Shown: positions 24,951 through 34,165 of the stretch, piece after piece
How the letters are laid out: every line of letters starts with the position of its first letter
Position numbering within the stretch: the first letter of the stretch is position 1
DNA from: an uncultured Opitutales bacterium
GTDB lineage: Bacteria > Verrucomicrobiota > Verrucomicrobiia > Opitutales > Intestinicryptomonadaceae
Length of the DNA stretch: 53,538 bases
Reading direction: 5' to 3'
Assembly: GCA_900552245.1 (NCBI GenBank)
Contig: URYY01000001.1
Span: 1-53,538, forward strand
The notes under the pieces: generated by a model
Seen by the model: only the letters and a program-made list of their open reading frames with translations
The model's database searches: none
What the model was told of the DNA's origin: nothing
Position numbers and translations under genes: made by a program

Positions 24951-25295
24951 ATGCGCTTTTTGCCGGAAAACAGAGTGCGCTTACAGAGAGACTTTGACTT
25001 TATAAAATCAAACGGTATAAAGGCAGATTGTTCTGCCTTTATTTTGTATATAGCCCCCGCCAGGGAAAATAGAGATTGCTGCAGATTGGGGGTTGTCGCT
25101 AGCAAGCGAGTTGGCAATTCCGTAGTGCGCCACCATGCAAAGCGGATCTTTAGGGAAATTTTTAGGACTTCGGATCTCGCGGGCAAAAATTGCGACATTT
25201 TAGTCTTTGTGCGCAGGGGTTATTCGAAGTTTAAATTTGAGAATCTCAAGCGCAAATTCGATTCGGCCCTGTCCGGATTTAGCTCTGCAAAATGA
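24951..25295 (+). CDS. rnpA: RNase P protein component
   Basis: A 114-residue basic protein that binds RNase P RNA and helps position pre-tRNA. After RFLPENRVRLQRDFDFIKSNG comes the beta sheet and then the RNR-like motif region KRVGNSVVRHHAKRIFREIFR at about residues 52-72, the hallmark of RnpA. It sits between rpmH and yidD, as expected, and overlaps the yidD start by 4 nt. Confidence 0.95.
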   Translation: MRFLPENRVRLQRDFDFIKSNGIKADCSAFILYIAPARENRDCCRLGVVASKRVGNSVVRHHAKRIFREIFRTSDLAGKNCDILVFVRRGYSKFKFENLKRKFDSALSGFSSAK

Positions 25296-25615
25296 GCAAG
25301 AAACCGACAATTCCGGCTAGATTATGCGCGCTTTGCGTGCGCTTCTACCAACTTGCGATTTCACCGCTAATACATATAATTCCCGGCAGCGGCTGCAGAT
25401 TTTACCCGACGTGTTCGGAATACACGCTGCAGGCGATTCTAAAATTCGGTGCAATTAGGGGCATAATTATGGGAGCCTGCCGAATACTCAGGTGCAATCC
25501 GCTCTGCCGCGGGGGCATAGACGAGGTTCCCGACAAATTTGTATGGAAAAATTTGTTTTCCATAAACGATAAACCCGCAAAAAAAGTTGACGAGACGGAT
25601 ACAAATATCCATTAA
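25292..25615 (+). CDS. yidD: Membrane protein insertion efficiency factor YidD
   Basis: A 107-residue protein with the full family signature: FYQLAISPLIHIIPGSGCRFYPTCSEY near residues 18-44, then ILKFGAIRGIIMGACRILRCNP with the closing GGIDEVP. The cysteines of GCRF, PTCS and LRCNPLC are conserved in the family. It is thought to aid YidC-dependent insertion at the inner membrane. The C-terminal tail of about 20 residues is poorly conserved. Confidence 0.95.
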   Translation: MSKKPTIPARLCALCVRFYQLAISPLIHIIPGSGCRFYPTCSEYTLQAILKFGAIRGIIMGACRILRCNPLCRGGIDEVPDKFVWKNLFSINDKPAKKVDETDTNIH

Positions 25616-25645
25616 TTTAACCTTTACTTTTTAGTTATTTTTCAG

Positions 25646-27523
25646 ATGGACATAAAAAATACAATTCTAGGACTCTTATTTTTGCTGGCTGCAATATATG
25701 TGATGTACACAAGCGGCAAGCAGCAACAGCAGCTGCAGGACTCAAACACATATACGCAGCAGGTGCAAAAGCAGCAGCCGTCCGAGCAAAAGATACCCTC
25801 TGCAGTAGTTGAGAGCTCTCAGGCGGACTCCGCACCTGAAGAAATAGCTGTATTGGAGGACGAATTTGTAAAAGTGCGCTTCACAAACAAGGGCGGAGCG
25901 ATAAAAGATGTGGTGTTGCCCAAGTTTAAGAAGACGCAAAATAGCGATGCCCCTTACGTATTCAACGCAAACGACAAGGTTGCGGCGCTTTCTCTTGCCT
26001 TTGAGACGCTAAAGGACGGAACGCCCCTGCCCTTTCAAAAGACATTTAAACTCGCGCGCAGCGATAAGAATGTGATAGCCTACGAGTACGTCGGCAAGAA
26101 GGTGAAAATCACGCGCGCCTACTCGCTTGCCCCATCTAACTCAAAGGGCTTCATACCCTACGTAATATCTACGCTTACAAAGGTGGAGAATATATCTAAA
26201 GAGGACATTCCCGCGCAAGACATCTACTTATCTCTCGGGATGGCCTCTCCGAATGCCGGCGACGTCTACGGCACTAATTTGGCCTTCGGCGTTTACGATT
26301 CTGAAGATACCGAATTTTTTAACTCTTCACTGTTTGTTGATTCAAAGGGCTTCTTGGGTATAGGCTCGCACAAGGCGAAGGCCTTTGAGAAGGTAAAAGT
26401 TGAAAACGTCCAGTGGGGAGTTGTTAAAAACCAGTTTTTTGCAACGGTATTTACGCCCACAAGACCCGCAAACGGCGGCTTTGTAGAGCCAGTTTTGATA
26501 GATCCAAAGGCGGAGTCAAACTTTATGAAGATAGGCCTCTTGGGCTATCTTAGCTTTGAGGAACCCGTCTTAAAAAGCGGAGAGAGCAGAGAGATTGAGG
26601 GCTCTTTCTACGTCGGGCCAAAGGAGTTGGAGAACTTGGTGGACTTGGGCAAAGACCAAGATTTAGTCATGGACTTCGGCTGGGCTAGCTTTGTGAGCCG
26701 CCCGCTCTTAGTTCTGCTTACAATAATAAATTCACTAGTTGAAAATATATCGCCCTCCTGGAGCTGGGGCTGGGCAATTATAATCCTCACGGTATTTGTG
26801 AGGATATGCCTATGGCCATTGACGGCGGTTCAGATTCGCTCGTCGCTAAAGATGTCAAAGCTTCAGGAGCCGCTTGCGGAAATTAAGAAAAAGTACGCCG
26901 GCGACCAGCAGAAGATTGGGCAGGAAACGATGAAGCTATATAGCGAGTACGGAATAAATCCGCTCGCGGGCTGCCTGCCGCTGCTAATTCAACTGCCGAT
27001 ATTCCTAGGTCTCTACTACATGCTGCAGACCTCGAGCGGAATAAGGTTTGCGCACTTTTTGTGGATTCAGGACCTCTCTCTGCCCGACTACATACCGGGA
27101 ATGGAGACAATTTTCGGCTTCCCGCTGCATCCGCTGCCGATAATAAACGCGCTAATAACGTTTATACAGATGCACATAACGCCGATGCCCTCTACGGACA
27201 AGGCTCAGCGCGTGATATTTAAATTGATGCCGCTTATAATGCTGCTATTTTTCTACACCTTCCCGTCGGGCTTGGTCTTGTACTGGACGGTTCAAAGCAT
27301 GATAGGTGTGGTGCAGGCAATATTGGTAAATCGCAGCCGCGATACCTTTGAGCTAAAGAAGCGCGATACTTCAAAGCCGACATTCTTTGAGAGGGTAAAT
27401 GCAATGGCCGAGCAGGAGCGCCTTCGCCGCGAGGGAATTAAGGCAAATGCGCTCAAGGGCACAATGTACGAAAATCGCAAAAAGAGCCCCGGCGGACGCT
27501 CAACGCCCCCAAAAAGAAAATAA
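25646..27523 (+). CDS. yidC: Membrane protein insertase YidC
   Basis: A 625-residue inner-membrane insertase. It has an N-terminal membrane helix (residues about 5-22), a Gln-rich linker, a large periplasmic P1 domain to about residue 345, and the five-helix core. The core opens with WSWGWAIIILTVFVRICLWPL. The hydrophilic-groove arginine is R398 in QIRSSLKMSKLQ, followed by the coiled LQEPLAEIKKKY loop. NPLAGCLPLLIQLPIFLGLY and FPSGLVLYWTVQ mark later helices. The tail is basic (KKSPGGRSTPPKRK), which may help ribosome contact. The long P1 domain is typical of Gram-negatives. Confidence 0.96.
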   Translation: MDIKNTILGLLFLLAAIYVMYTSGKQQQQLQDSNTYTQQVQKQQPSEQKIPSAVVESSQADSAPEEIAVLEDEFVKVRFTNKGGAIKDVVLPKFKKTQNSDAPYVFNANDKVAALSLAFETLKDGTPLPFQKTFKLARSDKNVIAYEYVGKKVKITRAYSLAPSNSKGFIPYVISTLTKVENISKEDIPAQDIYLSLGMASPNAGDVYGTNLAFGVYDSEDTEFFNSSLFVDSKGFLGIGSHKAKAFEKVKVENVQWGVVKNQFFATVFTPTRPANGGFVEPVLIDPKAESNFMKIGLLGYLSFEEPVLKSGESREIEGSFYVGPKELENLVDLGKDQDLVMDFGWASFVSRPLLVLLTIINSLVENISPSWSWGWAIIILTVFVRICLWPLTAVQIRSSLKMSKLQEPLAEIKKKYAGDQQKIGQETMKLYSEYGINPLAGCLPLLIQLPIFLGLYYMLQTSSGIRFAHFLWIQDLSLPDYIPGMETIFGFPLHPLPIINALITFIQMHITPMPSTDKAQRVIFKLMPLIMLLFFYTFPSGLVLYWTVQSMIGVVQAILVNRSRDTFELKKRDTSKPTFFERVNAMAEQERLRREGIKANALKGTMYENRKKSPGGRSTPPKRK

Positions 27524-27602
27524 TTGCAAAGGCAGAAAAATTTAGTCAGTTTACAAATCATAAAAAAACGCCTAAGGGCAAATAAAGGAAAAGGAATAAA
27601 AA

Positions 27603-28343
27603 ATGTCAGGACACAGTAAGTGGGCTACAACAAAGAGACATAAGGCGGCGGTTGACGCCAAGCGCGGCAAAATATTCAGCGCGATAAGCAAAGATTTGAC
27701 TCTTGCCGCAAAAGCTGGTGGCGGCGATCCCGAATCTAACGCGCGTCTGAGAACGCTCATAGCCAAGGCAAAGGCCGCTAATATGCCCTCAGACAACGTC
27801 GAAAAGGCGATTAAAAAGGGAACCGGCGAATTGCCCGGAGTTTCGTACGAAGAAATCCTCTATGAAGGTTACGGTCCGGGTGGCGTAGGTTTCGTCGTTG
27901 AAGTTACAACCGACAATAAAAACCGTTCGGTAGCTGCGGTGCGCTCCACTTTCACAAAGCTTGGAGGCAACCTCGCAACATCGGGAGCTTTGATGTTTAC
28001 ATTCACAAGGAAGGGCCAGTTTATCGTAAGCGCTGAAAAGGCTACGGAAGACACCCTAATGGAAATCGCTCTCGACGCCGGTGCTGAAGACATAATAAAT
28101 AACGAAGACCATTTTGAAATTCTCTGCCCCATAAATGCCTACGACGCAGTGTCAGCAGCATTGGAAAAGGCAGGCATAGTTCCGGACGACTCAAATCTAG
28201 CCTGGATACCCAACACCTTAGTTCCGATTACAGATGCAGAGACTGCTCAGAAAGTCTTGCGCTTGGAAGAGACGCTCGATTCTTTGGAGGACGTTCAAAA
28301 CGTTTACACAAACTACGATATCGACGACTCGTTGATGGGTTAA
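27603..28343 (+). CDS. YebC/PmpR family protein
   Basis: A 246-residue member of the YebC/TACO1 family, starting MSGHSKWATTKRHKAAVDAKRGKIFS and continuing NMPSDNVEKAIKKGTGE and YEGYGPGGVGFVVE. Members have been described as transcriptional regulators and more recently as translation factors that relieve stalling at proline-rich stretches; the sequence does not decide between these. It has a good ribosome-binding site (AAAGGAAAAGGA) and is followed 4 bases after its stop by leuC. Confidence 0.93.
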   Translation: MSGHSKWATTKRHKAAVDAKRGKIFSAISKDLTLAAKAGGGDPESNARLRTLIAKAKAANMPSDNVEKAIKKGTGELPGVSYEEILYEGYGPGGVGFVVEVTTDNKNRSVAAVRSTFTKLGGNLATSGALMFTFTRKGQFIVSAEKATEDTLMEIALDAGAEDIINNEDHFEILCPINAYDAVSAALEKAGIVPDDSNLAWIPNTLVPITDAETAQKVLRLEETLDSLEDVQNVYTNYDIDDSLMG

Positions 28344-28347
28344 GTTT

Positions 28348-29745
28348 ATGGGCAAGACACTATTTGAAAAAGTTTGGTCGCGCCACGCCGTCAGGGAATT
28401 ACCTGACGGTTCGACGCAATTATTCATAGGAACCCACCTCTTGCACGAGGTCACAAGCCCGCAAGCCTTCGGAATGTTGCGCACACTCGGGCTCAAGGTG
28501 AAGTACCCGGAGCGCACCTTTGCAACTGTCGACCACATAATCCCGACAAGCGATATTTCCGAACCCTACGCCGATCCGCGCGGTTACGAAATGCTTGTGG
28601 AGCTTCGCAAAAACTGCAAGGAAAACGGGATAACGTTCTTTGATGTGACAACCGGAAAGCAGGGCGTGATACACATTGTTCACCCGGAACAGGGCATAAT
28701 ACAACCGGGCATGACAGTCGCTTGCGGAGACAGCCACACGGCGACGCACGGCGCCTTCGGCACCATAGCCTTCGGCATAGGTACAAGCCAGGTTAGAAAC
28801 GTGCTCGCAACCCAGACTTTGTCGTTTAAGAAGCTGAAGGTTCGCCGCATAAATGTAAACGGCAAGCTCTCCGACGGCGTAAGGCCCAAAGATGTAATTT
28901 TACACATAATAAGGAAGCTCGGTGTAAACGGCGGGCTTGGATACGCCTACGAATTTGGAGGGGAAGTCTTCGATAATATGAGCATGGAAGGCAGAATGAC
29001 GGTCTGCAACATGGCAATAGAAGGCGGAGCTCGCGTAGGCTACATAAATCCGGACGAGACGACTTTCAAATACCTAAAGGGCCGCCCCTACGCCCCGAGC
29101 GCAAAGGATTGGGACAAGGCGGTTGAGGAGTGGAAGAGCTTTGCCTCGGATCCCGACGCAGTTTACGACGACGTGGTGGAATTTAATGGCCAAGACATAG
29201 CCCCCACGGTAACATGGGGCGTAAATCCCTCGCAGGCGATATTTATAGACGAGAATATCCCCGATCCGGAAAATATAGCGGATCCAACTCAAAAGAAGGA
29301 CGCTATCGACGCCCTGGCCTACATGAAGCTAAAGCCGAATACGCCCATAGCCGGAACTCCTGTGAATGTCGTATTCATAGGTTCCTGCACAAATGGAAGA
29401 TTGTCCGACTTTGAAGAGGCGGCAGCCTTTGTAAAGGGCAAGCACGTTGCAGAAGGCGTAAGGGCCTTGGCTGTGCCCGGCTCTCAGATTGTCGAAAAGA
29501 TTGCGATAGAAAAAGGGCTAGACAAAATCTTTAAAGATGCGGGCTTCCAGTGGAGGCATGCGGGCTGCTCGATGTGCCTTGCGATGAATCCCGACAAGCT
29601 TGTCGGCGACGAGCTCTGCGCTTCTACGTCAAACCGCAACTTTAAGGGCAGACAAGGCAGCCCGACTGGGCGCACCATACTTATGAGCCCAATAATGGCA
29701 GCGGCTGCTGCTATTGCGGGAAAAGTTGTGGACTGCAGAAAGTAA
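28348..29745 (+). CDS. leuC: 3-isopropylmalate dehydratase large subunit
   Basis: A 465-residue aconitase-superfamily enzyme of leucine synthesis. It opens with TLFEKVWSRHAV and has DHIIPT and the GDSHTATHGAFG substrate loop. The [4Fe-4S] ligands are C347 in GSCTNGR and C407/C410 in CSMC, exactly the spacing of LeuC rather than of aconitase. The small subunit gene leuD, which normally follows, is not in this window. It is only 4 bases after yebC, so it may be co-transcribed with it, and is closed by a strong terminator. Confidence 0.95.
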   Translation: MGKTLFEKVWSRHAVRELPDGSTQLFIGTHLLHEVTSPQAFGMLRTLGLKVKYPERTFATVDHIIPTSDISEPYADPRGYEMLVELRKNCKENGITFFDVTTGKQGVIHIVHPEQGIIQPGMTVACGDSHTATHGAFGTIAFGIGTSQVRNVLATQTLSFKKLKVRRINVNGKLSDGVRPKDVILHIIRKLGVNGGLGYAYEFGGEVFDNMSMEGRMTVCNMAIEGGARVGYINPDETTFKYLKGRPYAPSAKDWDKAVEEWKSFASDPDAVYDDVVEFNGQDIAPTVTWGVNPSQAIFIDENIPDPENIADPTQKKDAIDALAYMKLKPNTPIAGTPVNVVFIGSCTNGRLSDFEEAAAFVKGKHVAEGVRALAVPGSQIVEKIAIEKGLDKIFKDAGFQWRHAGCSMCLAMNPDKLVGDELCASTSNRNFKGRQGSPTGRTILMSPIMAAAAAIAGKVVDCRK

Positions 29746-29751
29746 ACTTGC

Positions 29752-29787
29752 GCTTAGCGCCGATATTTATCGGCGCTAAGCATTTTA
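29752..29787 (+). terminator. Strong intrinsic terminator after leuC
   Basis: A perfect 13-bp stem (GCTTAGCGCCGAT with ATCGGCGCTAAGC) around a four-base loop ATTT, followed by ATTTTATT. It begins seven bases after the leuC stop. Confidence 0.85.
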
Positions 29788-29846
29788 TTGTGCCCGAAAT
29801 TGCTAGGGTATTAACTTTTATTTTGCCAAATTAAAATTCGCCTAAG

Positions 29847-32800
29847 ATGTTTCTAAAACAGGTTGTCATAAACGGCTTTAAGAGCTTTGCGGACAAAACC
29901 GTAATGAATCTGCCCAAGGGCATTACTTGCATAGTTGGGCCAAACGGTTGCGGAAAGAGCAATATAGTTGACTCAATACGCTGGGTCTTGGGCGAACAGA
30001 GCGCAAAGGCTCTGAGAGGCGGCAAGATGCAAGACGTTATATTCCAGGGCACAGATAAGCGAAAGCCCCTTCAATTTTGCGATGTAAGCCTCCTATTTAG
30101 CGAGTGCGAGCAGCAGCTGGGCACGAATTTTAACGAGGTTGAAATCTCAAGAAAAGTTTCGCGCGACGGCGGCAGCGAGTACTTCTTAAACGGCAAGCCC
30201 GCAAGGCTTAAGGACATCCAGAGGCTCTTTATGGACACTGGTATAGGCAGGGTGTCCTACTCCTTCATGGTTCAGGGGCAGATAGACCAGATACTGTCTT
30301 CAAACCCCGGAGAGCGGCGCACTATTTTTGAAGAGGCGGCGGGAATTACAAAGTATAAAACCCAGCGCCGCGAAGCCCTGAATAAGCTTGAGCTAGTGGA
30401 CCAGAACTTAGCGCGCGTAACCGATAGAATAGAGGAAATCGGAAGGCAAATCGGCTCGCTAAAGAGGCAGGCCTCAAAGGCACTGCGCTACAAGCGCCTA
30501 AGTTACAGGCTGCGCCACTTAGACATCGCTTTAAACGCAAAAAATTACTCCGAAGAAAACGCAAAGCTTGAAACTAGCGAAGCCGAACTGCAGGAAATAA
30601 CGAGGCAACACGAAGAATTTTCAGCAGAGCTTAGGGAAAAGGAGGAGGAGCTCGCCGCACTCAGGTCGAGGCGCGCCGAGACGCTTGCAAGCTTGGAGCA
30701 AATACGGCTAGCGGCGGCTGAATTGCGCTCGCAAAAGGAGCAGGCGGAGCACGCGGCGGAGTTTTCAATTTTAAGAAAGAAGGACTTAACAGACAGAGCC
30801 TCGCAAATAGACGTAGAATTAAACTCCTTAAATCTACAGCTTGAAGCTCTTGAGGGGCGCGCGCGCGGCGATTCAGAAACACGCCAAATGCAGTTAGACT
30901 TGGTGGCCGGCAGCGACGAAACTTTCGCCCTGCAAAACGCCCAGCTTTCGGAACTTGAAAGTCTCTTAAAGGAGGCCGAGCTTGAGCTAGATAGGGCAAA
31001 GCAGGATCTGCTTGTAAGCGAGGGCAACATAACGCGCCTGCGCTCAAAATCGACATCGCTTGAGCTCGAGCTAAAGTCTTTCCAGGTGCGCCATGCGGGA
31101 ACGAGCGATTTGCTCTTTCAGGCGCGTGAGGAGCTGGAAGTTTTGGGAACTCGCCAAGAGGAGATAAATCAGGCCGCAGAGATGTCAAACGAAAGGCTAG
31201 CGGCGGCTGAAGCTGATATTTTTAGCGCGACAAAAAAGATAGACGAGACGCGCACCCGCTACCGCGATTGCCAAGTCTTAATACAAAATTGCGACCGCCA
31301 GCTCGCCGCAAAAGCTGCGAGACTCAGCTTGTTAAACGACTTTCAGAATCGAATGGAGGGCTTCTCTGACGGCGTAAAGGCGATAATGCAGGGGAAGTTA
31401 AGCGACGTAATTTCGCCCGAGCAAACGAGGGTTGTAAGCCAAAATATAGAGGTTGAAGAGCCCTGGACGCGCGCCTTTGAAACTATGATGGGCGCGGGGC
31501 TAGACGCCGTGGCGCTTGAAGATGCGGAAAAGTTGGGCGCAATAATTTCTGCAATAAGGCAAAAGGGACTCGGCAAGGCCTGCCTGCAGCTGCCGGGAGA
31601 GTCCGACTTTGACAGCACCTGCCCTCTCGATGATGGAATTTACAGGGCCTCTGATTTTGTCAAGGCAGACAGAGACGACGAAGCTCTGAAAGCCCTTGTA
31701 AATAAATTGGTTGCGGGCTGCTACTTCTGCGAGGACATCTGCGCTTTCCAAAAGTTTTTAGAGAAAAACAAGGGCTTTAAATTTGCGCTAGCCGTATCCA
31801 AAGACTGCAATCTTCTGGATAGCCGCGGCATAGTTTACATTTCAAATTTAAGCGCCTCCGACACAGAATCTAGCTTCATTTTGCGCAATAAGGAAATAAA
31901 GCGCCTAAATGAGGAAATTGCAGCCGATAACGAGCAATTAACAAGCCTAAACGAACAGGCTATGGCTATAAATTCCGAGTTGGAAATGGCGGAGCACGAG
32001 CTTGAATCGGCGCGCCAGGCAAGCTCTGAAGTCAAGCGCGAGCAGGCGTCGATAGAAGCTCAAAAGAAGGCTTTGGAGGCCTCTGCAGCATCAAAGAGAG
32101 CAGAAATAGAAAAGCATCAGGCTGCTTTGAACGAAATGGAAAATTCCCGCTTTGAAGCCCAGGGCAGGCTCGACGCCGCCCAAAAGGAGATGCAGCAGGC
32201 GGAAGATGCACTTGCGCTGGGGCGCGAGACCATAGCGCAAAACGAGGCAAAAATCGCAGAGCTTAGAATGCAAAAGGAGCAGAAGTTTTCCGCCCTATCC
32301 GGCGCGCGATTGGATCTTGCCGAAAAGAAATCAAAGCTTGAAAATTTGGAGAGGGGCCTGAGCGCAATACGCCAGCAGCAGGCCGAAACCCGCGAGCTAA
32401 TAGCAAAGAGAGAGTCCGAAAAAAGGACTATTTTAGAGCAAATACAAACTCTGGAAAGCGACTCAAAGAGCTCTGACGAGAGGGCAAAGGCAATCGCACA
32501 ACAGCTTGAGAGCGCACAAAAGCTCATAGATGAGCGCAAGCTCTTGCTGTCGGAATCGGAAAGCAAGGTTGCAGAGTTTGAAGAGTCTATGAAGAGCAAG
32601 CGTACAAGGCAGGTTACGCTTTCCGCCTCAAAAAGCGAGCTTGAAGTAAAAATTGCCACACTAAAATCGCGCCTGAGTTTTATCGTTGAAAGGATGCTCT
32701 CAGATTACGAGACGAACATAGCCTTTGTAGATTGGAAGAGGGAGCTGTGGCTTGCCGACGAAGAGTTTGAAATAAAGCTTAAGCTCGACGATTTGGAAGA

Positions 32801-33563
32801 TGGCGATTTGGACGCAAAGCCAAAGCGAAAGCGCGGCGAACCAACAGAGGAGGATTTTAAGGCTATGGACGAACTAAACTTCTCCGAATTGGAAGCCGAG
32901 GGGAAGCAGTTGCGCGAAAAGATTTCGGCAATGGGGGCCGTAAACCTCGTCGCTATCGAAGAGTATGCCGAGCTAAAGGAACGCTACGACTTCTTAAACA
33001 CTCAAAGTGAGGATTTGTGGAAGTCGAAAAATGAGCTTGTCGCCGCTATTGACGAGATAAACGGAACGAGCCAAAAGTTATTTGCCGAGACTTTCGAGCA
33101 AATAAGAAAGAATTTTGAATTTACATTTAAAAAGATATTCGGCGGAGGTGCCGCCGACTTGCGCTTAGTCGAGAGCGAAGATGTCTTGGATAGCGGCATT
33201 GAAATTGTTGCGCGCCCTCCGGGAACCGTCCTAAAGAGCCTATCTCTACTTTCCGGCGGCCAAAGGACAATGACGGCGGTGTCGCTTTTATTTGCAATAT
33301 ACATGGTAAAGCCCAGCCCCTTCTGCGTCTTGGACGAATTGGACGCGCCTTTGGACGATGCAAATATAGGTCGATATACGGATATTCTCAAAGAGTTTAC
33401 GCGCTACTCTCAATTCTTGGTAATTTCCCACAGCAAAAAGACTGTCTCTGCTGCGGATACAATTTACGGAGTTACGATGCAGGAGCGCGGAGTAACGAGG
33501 CTTATATCGATGCGCTTTAATCCGGATACAAACGACACGCAAGAGACGGATTCCGTGGCCTAA
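29847..33563 (+). CDS. smc: Chromosome segregation protein SMC
   Basis: A 1238-residue condensin ATPase. The N-terminal head starts MFLKQVVINGFKSFADKT and has Walker A GPNGCGKSN at 31-39. Two long coiled-coil arms flank a hinge around residues 515-665 (GFSDGVKAIMQGKLSDVI onward). The C-terminal head has the LSGGQ signature at 1135-1139 and Walker B VLDELDAP with D1163-E1164. Just before the C-terminal head a charged insertion around residues 981-1012 includes KPKRKRG between acidic stretches and breaks the coiled coil. The ScpA and ScpB partners are not in the window. It is a single-gene unit with its own terminator. Confidence 0.97.
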   Translation: MFLKQVVINGFKSFADKTVMNLPKGITCIVGPNGCGKSNIVDSIRWVLGEQSAKALRGGKMQDVIFQGTDKRKPLQFCDVSLLFSECEQQLGTNFNEVEISRKVSRDGGSEYFLNGKPARLKDIQRLFMDTGIGRVSYSFMVQGQIDQILSSNPGERRTIFEEAAGITKYKTQRREALNKLELVDQNLARVTDRIEEIGRQIGSLKRQASKALRYKRLSYRLRHLDIALNAKNYSEENAKLETSEAELQEITRQHEEFSAELREKEEELAALRSRRAETLASLEQIRLAAAELRSQKEQAEHAAEFSILRKKDLTDRASQIDVELNSLNLQLEALEGRARGDSETRQMQLDLVAGSDETFALQNAQLSELESLLKEAELELDRAKQDLLVSEGNITRLRSKSTSLELELKSFQVRHAGTSDLLFQAREELEVLGTRQEEINQAAEMSNERLAAAEADIFSATKKIDETRTRYRDCQVLIQNCDRQLAAKAARLSLLNDFQNRMEGFSDGVKAIMQGKLSDVISPEQTRVVSQNIEVEEPWTRAFETMMGAGLDAVALEDAEKLGAIISAIRQKGLGKACLQLPGESDFDSTCPLDDGIYRASDFVKADRDDEALKALVNKLVAGCYFCEDICAFQKFLEKNKGFKFALAVSKDCNLLDSRGIVYISNLSASDTESSFILRNKEIKRLNEEIAADNEQLTSLNEQAMAINSELEMAEHELESARQASSEVKREQASIEAQKKALEASAASKRAEIEKHQAALNEMENSRFEAQGRLDAAQKEMQQAEDALALGRETIAQNEAKIAELRMQKEQKFSALSGARLDLAEKKSKLENLERGLSAIRQQQAETRELIAKRESEKRTILEQIQTLESDSKSSDERAKAIAQQLESAQKLIDERKLLLSESESKVAEFEESMKSKRTRQVTLSASKSELEVKIATLKSRLSFIVERMLSDYETNIAFVDWKRELWLADEEFEIKLKLDDLEDGDLDAKPKRKRGEPTEEDFKAMDELNFSELEAEGKQLREKISAMGAVNLVAIEEYAELKERYDFLNTQSEDLWKSKNELVAAIDEINGTSQKLFAETFEQIRKNFEFTFKKIFGGGAADLRLVESEDVLDSGIEIVARPPGTVLKSLSLLSGGQRTMTAVSLLFAIYMVKPSPFCVLDELDAPLDDANIGRYTDILKEFTRYSQFLVISHSKKTVSAADTIYGVTMQERGVTRLISMRFNPDTNDTQETDSVA

Positions 33564-33588
33564 GCCCCACTTTAATTTTAATTGCAAG

Positions 33589-33615
33589 CCGCGCACTTTA
33601 ACGCGCGGTTTTTTT
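33589..33615 (+). terminator. Intrinsic terminator after smc
   Basis: CCGCGC pairs with GCGCGG around an 8-base loop and is followed by seven T, about 25 bases after the smc stop. Confidence 0.85.
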
Positions 33616-34165
33616 ATTATTTGAAAAGCTATTACTTTTTAAATCTAAGCTTTCTTTGCCCGCCCCTACCCTACAAAAATCGCAAAAGTTCAATACTTAA
33701 ATAAGTAAAAGCTAAGGAGAAAGACATATCCATAATCTCATTGCAGATTCAAAATTTCTCGCAGAATCAGTTAGCTAAAAAATCCGGACTAGATTTGCTA
33801 AAAGTTTTAGCCTGCGGAGCCTTAATTTGTTATGGCAAAGCTTTATGCAACTTAACGACAAGTGAATCCAATTAAAAGCTATGCCTCTCAGTTTTCTATA
33901 CGAAGATTCAAACAAGAAGAAACTGCAAACATATTGAAATAATTAAAGGAGACAGAGCAAGCGCTTAAATATATTTATAAGGCTAATCAAAGCGCTAGCA
34001 CAAAAAGAATATTACAAAGACGCAAAAGAAATCCCATTCTTTTTTAATAGGTTAATTTTTTTATTCAATTTGATTTAATGACCCTTAAAATAGCAAATAA
34101 CTATTAAAAATTATATTGACCAAAAATAGGCAAGCAATAGCCTCCCTGCTTAAGATTTTTAAACT
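33616..34165. other. AT-rich intergenic region between smc and the LemA gene
   Basis: About 550 bases with no open frame of 60 codons in either direction and no RNA fold I recognise. It is more AT-rich than the coding DNA. It should contain the promoter of the LemA pair; TTGACC near 34118 is a possible -35 box but no convincing -10 follows. It is the longest stretch in the window without any assigned feature. Confidence 0.6.

Noticed and set aside
30545..32659. Long Ser/Ala-rich antisense frames across smc
   Set aside because: They mirror the Glu/Ala/Leu-rich coiled coil of SMC and have no start signals or protein features.
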